Made by a program: the position numbers and the translations under genes. Shown here in pieces: positions 1-7,974 of a stretch of DNA of 64,000 nucleotides (its first letter is position 1; each line of letters starts with the position of its first letter). The notes beneath the pieces are model-generated. The model ran no database searches, was not told where the DNA came from, and saw only the letters and a program-made list of their open reading frames with translations. The stretch is from Micromonospora wenchangensis. Its GTDB lineage: Bacteria; Actinomycetota; Actinomycetes; Mycobacteriales; Micromonosporaceae. The stretch spans positions 1-64,000 of the forward strand of contig NZ_MZMV01000020.1 in NCBI RefSeq assembly GCF_002210435.1, written 5' to 3'.

Positions 1-177
1 CGCGCCGGCCGCCGCGGCGGCGGCGACGGTGGCCCGGCCGATGCCGGACGCGCCGCCGACGACCACCACCCGCCGGCCGGCGAGCAGGCCGGCGGGTGCG
101 GCACCGGTGCCTGCTCCGCCGGCCGGCGGGTGTGCCTCGGGTGCGCCCGCGGCGGCGGGCGGGACGGCGTCGTTCAC
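1..177 (-). CDS. SDR-family oxidoreductase, N-terminal part (runs off the left edge)
   Basis: Only the first 59 codons are in the window. After an Ala/Pro/Gly-rich stretch of about 35 residues comes the first strand and glycine loop of a Rossmann fold (RRVVVVGGASGIGRATV), the TGxxxGIG-type cofactor motif of short-chain dehydrogenases with Ser in place of one Gly. The GTG start overlaps the TGA of the E1 beta gene (GTGA), so the gene is translationally coupled to the ThDP enzyme and should act in the same pathway, oxidising or reducing a hydroxyl or keto group. There is no Met or good alternative start between the GTG and the Rossmann strand, so the low-complexity extension looks real. Substrate unknown. 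Confidence 0.8.
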   Translation of the reverse strand, partial: MNDAVPPAAAGAPEAHPPAGGAGTGAAPAGLLAGRRVVVVGGASGIGRATVAAAAAAGA

Positions 178-1154
178 GCCCGGACCGTCCGGCGGACGGC
201 GTCGGCGACGGTGGCCGCCTCGGGCACCACGACCGCCTGGAGGGCGGGTGCGGCGGGCATCGGCACGTCCGGGGCGGCGACCCGGGCGATCGGGGCGCGC
301 AGGTCGGTGAAGCACTCGGTGGCGGCGCGGGCGGCGATCTCCGCGCCGAAGCCGCCGGTCAGGTTCGCCTCGTGGGCGACGACCAGCCGGCCGGTGCGGG
401 CCACCGACGCGGCGACGGTGTCGAAGTCGAGCGGGTTGAGCCAGCGCAGGTCGACGACCTCGACGTCGATGCCCTCCTCGGCCAGGGTGCCGGCGGCGTC
501 GAGGGCGGCGGAGACCATCCGGGACCAGGCCACGACGGTGACGTCGGTGCCGGGGCGGACCACCCGGGCCCCGCCGACGGGCTCGACCGGGGCGTCGGTG
601 CGGACCGGGCCCCGGGTGGGGTAGAGCATCCGGGCCTCGGCGACCACCACCGGGTCGTCGCTGACCACGGCGGTGCGCAGCATCTGGTACGCGTCGTCGG
701 GGGTGGCCGGCAGGGCGACCCGCAGGCCGGGGGTGTGGGCGAAGTACGCCTCCGGCGAGTGCGAGTGCTGGGCGCACGCGCCGGGGGAGTAGCCCTGCTG
801 CATCCGGATCACCAGCGGGGCCTTCCACCGGCCGGCGCTGGAGTAGTGGATGGTGGCGATCTGGTTGACGATCTGGTCCATCGCGACGAACGAGAAGTCG
901 GCGTACATGATCTCGGCGATGGGGCGCAGGCCGGTCATGGCCGCGCCGAGGGCCATGCCGAGGAAGCCGGTCTCGGAGACCGGGGTGTCGAAGATCCGTT
1001 CCGAGCCGAACCGCTTGTGCAGCCCCTTGGTCGCGCCGAACGGCCCGCCGGGCAGCGCGACGTCCTCGCCGAAGTAGATGGTGTCGGTCCGGCTGTCCAG
1101 GGCCCAGGTGAGGGCGGCGTTGACGGCCTGGATGTAGCGCAGCGACTCAGACAT
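174..1154 (-). CDS. 2-oxoacid dehydrogenase-type E1 component, beta subunit
   Basis: 326 aa, the usual length for acetoin/pyruvate/branched-chain E1 beta subunits. Family signatures are visible: GEDVA near residue 30, TPVSETGFLGMALGAA, the DFSFVAMDQIVNQ helix and HSHSPEAYFAHTPGLRV. The beta subunit supplies the glutamate and dimer interface that activate ThDP bound by the alpha subunit. The ATG lies inside the end of the alpha gene (8-bp overlap ATGTCTGA), giving tight coupling. No E2 (lipoyl acyltransferase) or E3 gene is visible in the window; they may lie left of the edge or be supplied in trans, or the heterotetramer may act without them. Acetoin dehydrogenase is the nearest named relative by appearance, but the sugar-catabolic context leaves the substrate open. 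Confidence 0.85.
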   Translation of the reverse strand: MSESLRYIQAVNAALTWALDSRTDTIYFGEDVALPGGPFGATKGLHKRFGSERIFDTPVSETGFLGMALGAAMTGLRPIAEIMYADFSFVAMDQIVNQIATIHYSSAGRWKAPLVIRMQQGYSPGACAQHSHSPEAYFAHTPGLRVALPATPDDAYQMLRTAVVSDDPVVVAEARMLYPTRGPVRTDAPVEPVGGARVVRPGTDVTVVAWSRMVSAALDAAGTLAEEGIDVEVVDLRWLNPLDFDTVAASVARTGRLVVAHEANLTGGFGAEIAARAATECFTDLRAPIARVAAPDVPMPAAPALQAVVVPEAATVADAVRRTVRA

Positions 1155-2085
1155 AGACGTGCTCCTCGGCGGTCGCCGGGTCCGGGTGGGGGACGGCGCG
1201 GGCGGCGGTGACGGCGGTTTCGATCTCGGCGGCCACCTCGGCGTCGATGGCGTCGAGCCGGGCGGTCAGGTCGGCGTCGGCGGCCTGGCGGATGCGCGCC
1301 AGGGGTTCGCGTTGCCGGGCGGCGGCGATCTCGCCGGCCGGGCGGTAGTGCTGCACGTCGCCGCTGTAGTGGCCGACGAGGCGTTCGGTCATCGCCTCCA
1401 CGATGGACGGGCCGGAGCCCTCCCGGGCCCGGTCGACGGCCTCGGTGACCGCCTCGGCGACGGCGTCGGGGTCGTTGCCGTCGACCACCCGGGCGGGCAG
1501 GCCGTAGCCGGCGGCCCGTTCGGCGAGCTGCTTCACGCGCACCATGTCGGAGATCCGGGACATCTCGGAGTAGACGTTGTTCTCCACCACCAGCACCAGC
1601 GGCAGGTCGAGCACGGCGGCGAGGTTGAGCGCCTCGTGCACGTTGCCCTGGTTCATCGCGCCGTCGCCGATGCTGACCACGCTGACCGCCCCGCTGCCGG
1701 TGCGCTGGGCGGTGAGCGCCGCGCCGGTGGCGATCGGCACCCCGGCGCCGACGATGGAGTTCTCGCCGACGAACCAGCGTCCCGGGTCGGACAGGTACGG
1801 CGAGGCCGCCCGTCCGCCGCACAGCGCGGAGTCGCGTCCCATCATCTCGGCGAACAGGCCGGCGAGGTCGACGCCGCGGGCGATCGCCCAGCCGTGGCCC
1901 CGGTAGGTGGCGGTGACGTGGTCGCCGTCGCGCAGCGCCCGGCACGCGCCGACCGGGATGGCCTCCTGGCCGTTGCACAGGTGGATCGATCCCGGGATCT
2001 CGCCGGCGTCCTTGAGGGCGGTCAGCCGCTCCTCGAACCGGCGGATCCGGGCCATCAGCCGATAGTCGTCGAGCTGCCCCATCAC
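1147..2085 (-). CDS. ThDP-dependent 2-oxoacid dehydrogenase-type E1 component, alpha subunit
   Basis: 312 aa. The ThDP-binding motif is clear: GDGAMNQGN followed about 30 residues later by VVENNVYSE (GDG...NN). YRGHGWAIARG and ICNG/LCNGQEAIPVG are typical of the alpha subunits of acetoin and pyruvate dehydrogenases. It decarboxylates or cleaves a 2-oxo or 1,2-dicarbonyl substrate and passes the activated aldehyde to a lipoyl group or other acceptor. The start ATG is preceded by GGGGG at 4-5 bases. It is the first gene of a leftward operon (E1 alpha, E1 beta, SDR) and is divergent from a sugar-acid dehydratase, so it probably serves the same carbohydrate pathway. The physiological substrate cannot be read from the sequence. 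Confidence 0.85.
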   Translation of the reverse strand: MMGQLDDYRLMARIRRFEERLTALKDAGEIPGSIHLCNGQEAIPVGACRALRDGDHVTATYRGHGWAIARGVDLAGLFAEMMGRDSALCGGRAASPYLSDPGRWFVGENSIVGAGVPIATGAALTAQRTGSGAVSVVSIGDGAMNQGNVHEALNLAAVLDLPLVLVVENNVYSEMSRISDMVRVKQLAERAAGYGLPARVVDGNDPDAVAEAVTEAVDRAREGSGPSIVEAMTERLVGHYSGDVQHYRPAGEIAAARQREPLARIRQAADADLTARLDAIDAEVAAEIETAVTAARAVPHPDPATAEEHVYV

Positions 2086-2213
2086 ACCCCCAGAGATAAT
2101 TGAGCCCTATTCCGGCTCGTTGGTTGAGGAGCCTAGACCAGCAGTCCAAGGCTATGGAAGAGTGCACAAGCAAGTTTGTGGCCGTTATTGGTCTCTAATT
2201 TGGGGGAGTCGGC
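2086..2213. promoter_or_regulatory. Divergent promoter region between E1 alpha and the sugar-acid dehydratase
   Basis: A 128-bp stretch clearly richer in A/T than its surroundings. It holds ATAATTGAG at 2096-2104 and GGTCTCTAATT at 2190-2200; the complement of the latter (AATTAGAGACC) resembles TAATTGAGAC in the other divergent region at 9256-9265. The strong Shine-Dalgarno GGGGGAG sits 5 bases before the dehydratase ATG. A common regulator for the two divergent regions is likely but no regulator gene is in this locus. Confidence 0.5.
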
Positions 2214-3344
2214 ATGGAGATCGTCGAGGTGGAGTCGGCGGTACGCGGGGACGCGCACTTCGTCCAGGTACACACGTCCGACGGGCGGACCGGGGTGGGC
2301 CAGTCCGCGTGCTGGGGATACCCCGACGCGGTGCACGCCGTGGTGCAGACGTTCCGGCCGTACCTGCTCGGGGCCGACCCGGACCGCATCGAGCACCACT
2401 GGCACCACCTCTACCGGATGGGCCCGTTCCGGGGCTCGGTGCTCACCGCCGCCGTCTCCGCCATCGACCTGGCACTGTGGGACCTGCTGGGCAAGCGGCT
2501 CGGGGTGCCGGTGTGGCAGCTGCTCGGCGGCCGGGTGCGCGACCGCATCCGGCTGCACCTGCTGCTGCCCGGCACCGGCGCGCAGGCGCTCGCCGAACAG
2601 GCCGCCGCCGCGGTCGCCGACGGCTTCACCGCCGTGAAGTTCGACCCGCTGCCGGCAGCCTACGGCGACCTGTCCCAGGCCCGGCTGGTGGCCGAGACCG
2701 AGGCCACCACCGCCGCCGTCCGCGACACCGTCGGCCCGGACGTCGACCTGCTCATCGAGCTGCACCGCAAGCTCACCCCGTTGCAGGCGCAGGCGGTGGT
2801 GCCGGCGCTGGCCCGACACCTGCCGCTGCTGGTCGAGGACCCGGTCCAGATCGACAGCGTGAGCAGCCAGGCCGAGGTGGGCCGGCGCGCGCCGGGCGTG
2901 CCGATGGCCAACGGGGAACGGCTGCACACCATCTGGGAGTTCAAGGAACTGCTGGCCCAGGCCGGCGCCCAGTACGTCCGGCCCGACGTCGGGCTGGCCG
3001 GCGGGCTCAGCCACGCCCGTAAGATCGCCGCGCTGGCCGAGGCGCACCACGCGGCGGTGGTCACCCACAACTGCCTCGGTCCGCTGCTCACCATGGCCTC
3101 GGTGCAGCTCGACACGGTCATCCCGAACTTCGTCACCCAGGAGTACTCGCCGCTGGACGACCAGCTCGCCGACGGTCCGGCGCGGGCCTGCGTGCGCCGT
3201 GAGGGCGGGTTCCTGCCGGTGCCGCAGGAACCCGGCCTGGGCGTGACCCTCGACCTGACCGACACCCGGCCGCTGGACCTCACCGGCCGGCCGCTGACCC
3301 GCATCCCGCTGCGCGCCGACGGTTCGGTGGCGTACGCGGTCTGA
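2214..3344 (+). CDS. Enolase-superfamily (mandelate racemase/muconate lactonizing) sugar-acid dehydratase
   Basis: 376 aa. The N-terminal capping domain ends with SAIDLALWDLLGKRLGVPVWQLLGG, typical of the galactonate/mannonate dehydratase branch. In the barrel, candidate metal ligands are E in LLIELHRK, E in VEDPV and E in NGERL, with a probable acid/base His in ELHR and another in VTHN; a KFD is at the end of barrel strand 2. Members remove water from an aldonic acid to give a 2-keto-3-deoxy acid. Placement opposite E1/SDR genes, next to a mutarotase and a lactonase-type hydrolase, suggests the dehydration step of a non-phosphorylating sugar pathway. Fuconate, rhamnonate and galactonate are all possible substrates. 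Confidence 0.8.
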   Translation: MEIVEVESAVRGDAHFVQVHTSDGRTGVGQSACWGYPDAVHAVVQTFRPYLLGADPDRIEHHWHHLYRMGPFRGSVLTAAVSAIDLALWDLLGKRLGVPVWQLLGGRVRDRIRLHLLLPGTGAQALAEQAAAAVADGFTAVKFDPLPAAYGDLSQARLVAETEATTAAVRDTVGPDVDLLIELHRKLTPLQAQAVVPALARHLPLLVEDPVQIDSVSSQAEVGRRAPGVPMANGERLHTIWEFKELLAQAGAQYVRPDVGLAGGLSHARKIAALAEAHHAAVVTHNCLGPLLTMASVQLDTVIPNFVTQEYSPLDDQLADGPARACVRREGGFLPVPQEPGLGVTLDLTDTRPLDLTGRPLTRIPLRADGSVAYAV

Positions 3345-3356
3345 CGGCGGGCACCG

Positions 3357-3392
3357 CGACGGCCCGGCCGGTATCTCCCCGCCGGGCCGTCG
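3357..3392. terminator. Convergent hairpin terminator
   Basis: Perfect 12-bp arms (CGACGGCCCGGC and GCCGGGCCGTCG) around a 12-base loop, lying between the dehydratase stop and the stop of the facing mutarotase gene. There is no T-run, as usual in such GC-rich genomes. It can serve both strands. Confidence 0.75.
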
Positions 3393-3409
3393 TGACGTGG
3401 TCGCGCCGC

Positions 3410-3760
3410 TCACGGTGGCGGCTGCCCCGGATGGTGGAACACCGGGTACGCCCACAGCGGCTCGCCGTCGGCGTCGGCGATCTCGGCGAACAGCTCCGAG
3501 AGCGACGCCGTCCAGCGGGCCTGCACCGGCGAGGCGGCGGTCACCGACCGGGCGTGCGTGAACCCGTGACGGGTCCGCAGCACGCAGATCAGCAGCAGGT
3601 CGTGCCGGTAGATGTGGTAGTCGTAGACGCCCGCCTCGTCGAGCAGCGCGGACAGCTCCGGCCACACCCGGGCGTGCCGCCGCTCGTACTCGGCCTGCGC
3701 GCCGGGGCGCAGCCGGTACAGGTGGCACACCTGCTCACCCGGCCCGGCCGCCCCGCTCAC
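3410..3760 (-). CDS. L-rhamnose mutarotase-like protein (RhaM/YiiL family)
   Basis: 116 aa, close to the family length of about 105-115. The ferredoxin-like pattern is visible: HLYRLRPGAQAEYERRHARVWPE, then YDYHIYRHDLLLICVL and a Trp near residue 85 (RWTAS). The family interconverts anomers of L-rhamnose or L-fucose so that a stereospecific dehydrogenase or isomerase can use them. It is the last gene of the leftward transport operon, 55 bp after the second permease, and starts with GTG behind GGGGGC. Its presence is the best hint that the imported sugar is a 6-deoxyhexose, though the family also occurs with other sugars. Confidence 0.75.
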   Translation of the reverse strand: MSGAAGPGEQVCHLYRLRPGAQAEYERRHARVWPELSALLDEAGVYDYHIYRHDLLLICVLRTRHGFTHARSVTAASPVQARWTASLSELFAEIADADGEPLWAYPVFHHPGQPPP

Positions 3761-3815
3761 CGTCGCCCCCGCCGCAGCGGACCGGCCGGCGTCACCCGGC
3801 TGTGGTCGGCCGGCG

Positions 3816-4649
3816 TCACTTGCCGGAGCCGGCGAGCGCGCCGGAGACGAGTTGCCGCTGGAAGACCAGGTAGACGATCAGCACCGGCAGCAGCGCCACG
3901 ATCAGCCCGGCGCTGACCAGCGGCACCGACACGTCGTACTGGCCGCTGAGCAGGGAGACGCCGACCATCAGCGTCTTGCTGTCCGAGCCGCCCATGATGA
4001 CCAGCGGCAGCAGCAGGTCGTTCCACATCCAGACGAAGTTGAAGATGGCCAGCGCCGCGATGGCCGGGGTGGCGATCGGGGCGAGCAGCCGGAACAGGAT
4101 GGTCAGGTGTCCCGCGCCGTCGACCCGGGCGGCCTCGATCAGCTCGTCGGGCACCTGCTGGAAGTAGCCGGCGAGCTGGTAGGTGCCCAGCGGCAGCCCG
4201 AACGCCGCGTACGCCAGGATCAGACCCTGGTACTGGCCGGACATGCCCAGGTCGAGCACCGTCTGGTACAGCGGGTAGATGATCGCCTGGCTGGGGATGG
4301 TCAGCGTCACGATGATCAGCAGGAAGACCACCTTCCCGCCCCGGAACCGCAGCTTGGTCACCGCGTACGCGACCAGCAGGGCGGCGAGCACCGACAGCAC
4401 CAACCCGCCGAGCGTGGTGACCAGCGAGTTGAGCAGCAGCCGGGGCATGTCCATCCGGCGGAACGCCTCCAGGTAGTTCTCGAAGGTGATCCCGGCCGGC
4501 AGGCCCAGCGGGTCGTCGGCGAAACCGGACTGCGTCTTCACCGAGCTGACCACGGTGAACAGCAGCGGGTAGATCGCCGCGACGGCGACGACGACAAGCG
4601 CGAACGTCAACAGGTAGCGCCCGATCCGGGCGAAGTGGCGCGGGTTCAT
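3816..4649 (-). CDS. Carbohydrate ABC transporter permease (MalG/UgpE type)
   Basis: 277 aa with six predicted membrane segments starting at YLLTFALVVVAVAAIYPLL. The EAA loop that docks on the ATPase is present: EAARVDGAGHLTILFRLLAPIATPAI. The ATG overlaps the stop of the upstream permease (ATGA), so the two are coupled and form the heterodimeric channel. No ATP-binding subunit is encoded here; as in many actinomycetes a shared MsiK-type ATPase elsewhere probably drives the importer. Confidence 0.9.
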   Translation of the reverse strand: MNPRHFARIGRYLLTFALVVVAVAAIYPLLFTVVSSVKTQSGFADDPLGLPAGITFENYLEAFRRMDMPRLLLNSLVTTLGGLVLSVLAALLVAYAVTKLRFRGGKVVFLLIIVTLTIPSQAIIYPLYQTVLDLGMSGQYQGLILAYAAFGLPLGTYQLAGYFQQVPDELIEAARVDGAGHLTILFRLLAPIATPAIAALAIFNFVWMWNDLLLPLVIMGGSDSKTLMVGVSLLSGQYDVSVPLVSAGLIVALLPVLIVYLVFQRQLVSGALAGSGK

Positions 4650-5602
4650 CGCGGCTTACGCGTCCCCTCGGTGAACATGTGCCGGACGCTGAAGATGGAC
4701 AGCACGGCGACGAAGACGAACAGGGCGATGCCGATGGCGGAGCCGTAGCCGCGGTCCAGGAACTGGAAGGTGGTGAGGAAGACCAGGTACTCGGGGAGCA
4801 TGGTGGCGTCCCCCGGGCCGCCCTGGGTCAACGCGTAGATCAGCGGGAACAGCCAGATCAGCACGCCGGAGGCGCACAGCACACTCCAGTACGCCACGGT
4901 CGGGCGCAGCATCGGCACGACCACCGACCACAGCCGCCGGAAGAACCCGGCCCCGTCCAGGTAGGCCGCCTCCAGGGTCTCCTCCGGAATGGTGGCCAGC
5001 CCGGCGAGGTAGGTCATCACGCCGAGCCCGAAGAAGCTCCACAGGGCGACCGCCACCAGCGAGAACAGCGCGCTGTAGCGGCCGTTGAGCCACTCGATCG
5101 CCAGCGGTTGCAGGCCGACGAACCGCAGCAGGGCGTTCAGCGGCCCGTCGGGGGCGAGGATCTGCCGGAACATGATGCCGACCACGATCGGCGCGATGGT
5201 GTACGGCACGAAGTACACCGCCCGGAAGAACTTCCACCCCGGCGAGCGCTGGTGGATCAGCAGCGCCAGGATCAGCGGGAGCACGATCCACACCGGCAGG
5301 GTGGCCACCACCAGCAGGGCGTTGCGGAAGCTGGTGAGCACCATCGGGTCGTCGAACATCCGGGTGTAGTTGTCCGCCCCGGCGAACTCGCTGCCACCGA
5401 ACCCGCTGGACGACTCGAAGCTGGTGACCACCCCCCGGACCAGCGGCACCAGCTTGAACAGCACGGCCAGCACCACGGCCGGGAGCACCAGCACGGCGCC
5501 CAGCCACCACTCCCGGGCGTGCCCGGGCCGCCGTCGGCGGGTCGGCGCGGGTGGGGCGTCGGTGGCCACCGGGTCCGACACCGGCGCGGTGGAGATCGTC
5601 AT
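4646..5602 (-). CDS. Carbohydrate ABC transporter permease (MalF/UgpA type)
   Basis: 318 aa. An Arg-rich cytoplasmic N terminus (PTRRRRPGHAREWW) is followed by a first membrane segment and a periplasmic loop, then five more segments. The EAA loop reads EETLEAAYLDGAGFFRRLWSVVVPMLRP. A Shine-Dalgarno GAGAGG precedes the ATG. It lies between the binding protein (61 bp upstream) and the second permease (4-bp overlap), the standard order for CUT1 sugar importers. Confidence 0.9.
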   Translation of the reverse strand: MTISTAPVSDPVATDAPPAPTRRRRPGHAREWWLGAVLVLPAVVLAVLFKLVPLVRGVVTSFESSSGFGGSEFAGADNYTRMFDDPMVLTSFRNALLVVATLPVWIVLPLILALLIHQRSPGWKFFRAVYFVPYTIAPIVVGIMFRQILAPDGPLNALLRFVGLQPLAIEWLNGRYSALFSLVAVALWSFFGLGVMTYLAGLATIPEETLEAAYLDGAGFFRRLWSVVVPMLRPTVAYWSVLCASGVLIWLFPLIYALTQGGPGDATMLPEYLVFLTTFQFLDRGYGSAIGIALFVFVAVLSIFSVRHMFTEGTRKPR

Positions 5603-5663
5603 CAGGGTTCCTCTCCCCGGGTCGGTCGGGCGGGGCGACGCGGCGTCGCCCCGCCCGGGGTGG

Positions 5664-6959
5664 TTACTTGCCCTGCTTCTTCGTGGGGCTGCGCTCCAGC
5701 GCCTGCTGCATCTGGTCGGCCCACCTGTCCACGGTGAGCTGGCCGAGGGTGACCTGCTGCCAGCCCCGGGCCAGGGCGTCGGCCTCCGGGCCGGAGAGCA
5801 TCACGCCGGCGTGCAGGGTCGGCTGGGCGACCAGTTCCTGGATCTTGAGGAAGGCCGGCGACGACGGCAGCAGCGCCTTGTCGACGGTCTTGTTCAGCGG
5901 CTGGCCCTTGCCGTACTTCACCCAGAGCTCGCCGTTCTCCTTACCGGCGAGCCAGCTGATGAACTCCAGACCGGCCTGCTTCTTCTCGCTCCACTGGGTG
6001 ACCCCGTAGACCGCGCCCTCGATGCCGGAGAACTTGCCGGCCAGCGGCGCGGCCGGGTCGATCGCCGGCCACCGGGTGACGCCGAGCTTGTCGTCGCCGA
6101 GGGCCTTGCCGAACGCCTCCCAGTTCACCGCGTCGGAGATGATGGTGCCGGCGAACGCGGCGTCGCCGCGCTGGAAGATGTCCGCGCCGTCGGGCAGCAT
6201 GGTGATCGACGGGGCGTTCTTGTTGGCCCAGCCCTTGGTGGTGATCTCGGCCAGCTTGCCGAGCACCGACACCATCTTCGGGTCCTTCCAGGACAGCTTC
6301 CCGGCGAGCAGCGCCCGGATGTCGTCCTCGGTGAGGTAGTTGCGGGCGATCTCCGGGAAGTCCCAGTACGCGGGGAAGGTGCCGGACAGGCCCAGCGCCA
6401 GGCAGGTCTTGCCGGCCTTCTTCACCGCCTCGCAGGCGGCCCCGAACTCGTCCCAGGTGGCCGGGGGCTGCTCCGGGTTCAACCCGGCGGCGGTCAGGAC
6501 GGCCTTGTTGTAGTACAGGACGTTGCCCTGGTAGGAGAACGGCACCCCGTAGCAGGTCTTGCTCGTGTCGAAGCCCTCGCAGGCCCCGCTGTAGGTGACC
6601 AGGTCCTTGTTGATCTCGGCGGCCTTGTCACCCAGCGGCACGTACGCGCCACGCCTGTCGAACAGCTCCAGCCCGGCGTTGTTGGCCATCACGTCCGGCC
6701 CCGACTGCGAGGTGATGTACGGGCCCTGCACCTCGGGGTACTTGTCGAACGGGACGGACTGCATCTCCAGTTTGATGTCCGGGTGGCTGCCCTCGAAGCT
6801 GGTCTTGACCTGCTTCCAGTACTCGGCCCCACCCGGCTCCCAGGTCAGCACCTTGAGGGTGACCGGGCCGTCGGCGGCGTCGTCGCCACCGCATCCGGTC
6901 AGCAGGGCGGCGGCGGCCATGCCGGCGGCGAGGGCGCCGGCCAATCTCCGTCGAAACAT
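5664..6959 (-). CDS. Extracellular sugar-binding lipoprotein of an ABC importer (CUT1 family)
   Basis: 431 aa. A lipoprotein signal with lipobox LLTGC (Cys about residue 23) anchors it outside the membrane. The mature part has the SBP_bac_1 pattern: LKVLTWEPGG, SHPDIKLEMQSVPFDKY, SGPDVMANN, a GVPFSYQGNVLYYNKAVL strand region and late WLAGKENGELWVKYGKGQPLNK. AGGAG sits 7 bases before the ATG. It captures the substrate and hands it to the two permeases that follow. Ligand not deducible from sequence alone. Confidence 0.9.
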   Translation of the reverse strand: MFRRRLAGALAAGMAAAALLTGCGGDDAADGPVTLKVLTWEPGGAEYWKQVKTSFEGSHPDIKLEMQSVPFDKYPEVQGPYITSQSGPDVMANNAGLELFDRRGAYVPLGDKAAEINKDLVTYSGACEGFDTSKTCYGVPFSYQGNVLYYNKAVLTAAGLNPEQPPATWDEFGAACEAVKKAGKTCLALGLSGTFPAYWDFPEIARNYLTEDDIRALLAGKLSWKDPKMVSVLGKLAEITTKGWANKNAPSITMLPDGADIFQRGDAAFAGTIISDAVNWEAFGKALGDDKLGVTRWPAIDPAAPLAGKFSGIEGAVYGVTQWSEKKQAGLEFISWLAGKENGELWVKYGKGQPLNKTVDKALLPSSPAFLKIQELVAQPTLHAGVMLSGPEADALARGWQQVTLGQLTVDRWADQMQQALERSPTKKQGK

Positions 6960-6987
6960 CGGTTAGCTCCTGTCACAAGTGGGGGGC

Positions 6988-7974
6988 TCAGGGGAGTCGG
7001 CGGACCGCGCCGCCGCTGTCGGCGCTGCCGGCCACGGCCTCGGCGACCTGCACCACGTGCAGCCCGTCGGCGAGCGGGACGACCGCCGTCGGTGCGGTGC
7101 CGTCGATCCGGCTCAGGAAGTGCCGCAGCTCGGCGGCGAGCGCGCCGCCGCCGTCGACCGGGGACAACAGCCAGTCCGGCGCCTCGGTCGGCTCGCCCTG
7201 GACGAGCAGCGTGGGGTGGCCGAGGTCGACGTGGGCGACCCCGTCGGTGCCGTACACCTCGACCAGGTCCGAGGTGTGGTGGGGAGTGTTCTCGGGAAGC
7301 AGGTAGCTGTTGCGGATCGACGACACGACGTCGTTGGCGTGTCGCAGCTCCGCCCACACCAGGACCGGGGTCGCCGATCCGGGTCGGGTCCGGGCCGCCG
7401 CGCGGACCTCGACCACCGGCGCTCCGGCGTACCAGAGGGCCAGGTCGATGTCGTGGACGGCGGTGAGCAGCGCGGGGTGTTCGCGCGGGAAGAGCCGGCT
7501 CAGGGTGCGGGGCCGGTCACGGCGGGACGACACGGCGAGCACGTCGCCGAGCCGGCCGGCGCGGATCGCGTCGTGCAGGGCGCGGTGCGGCGGGCTGTGC
7601 CGCAGGAGGTGCCCCGGCTGGCAGAGCACGCCGGTGCGCTCGGCGGTGGCGACGATGGCGGCGGCGTCGGCGACGGTGGTGGCGAGCGGCTTCTCCACCA
7701 GCACCGGCACCCCGGCGTCGAGCAGCGCCACGGCCACCGCCCGGTGCGCCGGGCCGGGCACGCAGACCGAGGCGGCGTCCGGTGTCGTGTCGGCGAGCAG
7801 GGCGGCGACGTCGGCGTACGCCTGCGGCACCCGGTACTGCGCGGCCACCCGGGCGCGGGTCGCGGGGTCCGGCTCGACCAGGGCGGCCACCGGCACGCCG
7901 AGCGACCGGTACGCGGCCAGGTGCCGCACCCCGAACGCCCCGGCCCCGATCACGGCCACCGACGGGCGGCTCAC
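6988..7974 (-). CDS. Gfo/Idh/MocA-family NAD(P)-dependent oxidoreductase
   Basis: 328 aa. An N-terminal Rossmann domain (VAVIGAGAFGVRHLAAYRSLG) is followed by the family motif VLVEKPLATT at about residue 95 and, in the C-terminal domain, HDIDLALWY with the catalytic His/Asp pair. Such enzymes oxidise or reduce sugars or polyols at a ring hydroxyl. It starts with a GTG that overlaps the stop of the M20 gene (GTGA) and ends 28 bp before the binding protein, so it is co-transcribed with the importer and probably acts on the imported sugar. Confidence 0.85.
   Translation of the reverse strand: MSRPSVAVIGAGAFGVRHLAAYRSLGVPVAALVEPDPATRARVAAQYRVPQAYADVAALLADTTPDAASVCVPGPAHRAVAVALLDAGVPVLVEKPLATTVADAAAIVATAERTGVLCQPGHLLRHSPPHRALHDAIRAGRLGDVLAVSSRRDRPRTLSRLFPREHPALLTAVHDIDLALWYAGAPVVEVRAAARTRPGSATPVLVWAELRHANDVVSSIRNSYLLPENTPHHTSDLVEVYGTDGVAHVDLGHPTLLVQGEPTEAPDWLLSPVDGGGALAAELRHFLSRIDGTAPTAVVPLADGLHVVQVAEAVAGSADSGGAVRRLP

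Noticed and set aside
2133..3728. Very long open frames antisense to real genes (for example 2133-3728, 17683-20316 and 48936-52532 on the minus strand)
   Set aside because: High GC keeps shadow frames open; the products are Arg/Gly/His/Val-rich, without family motifs, while the opposite strand carries clear genes.
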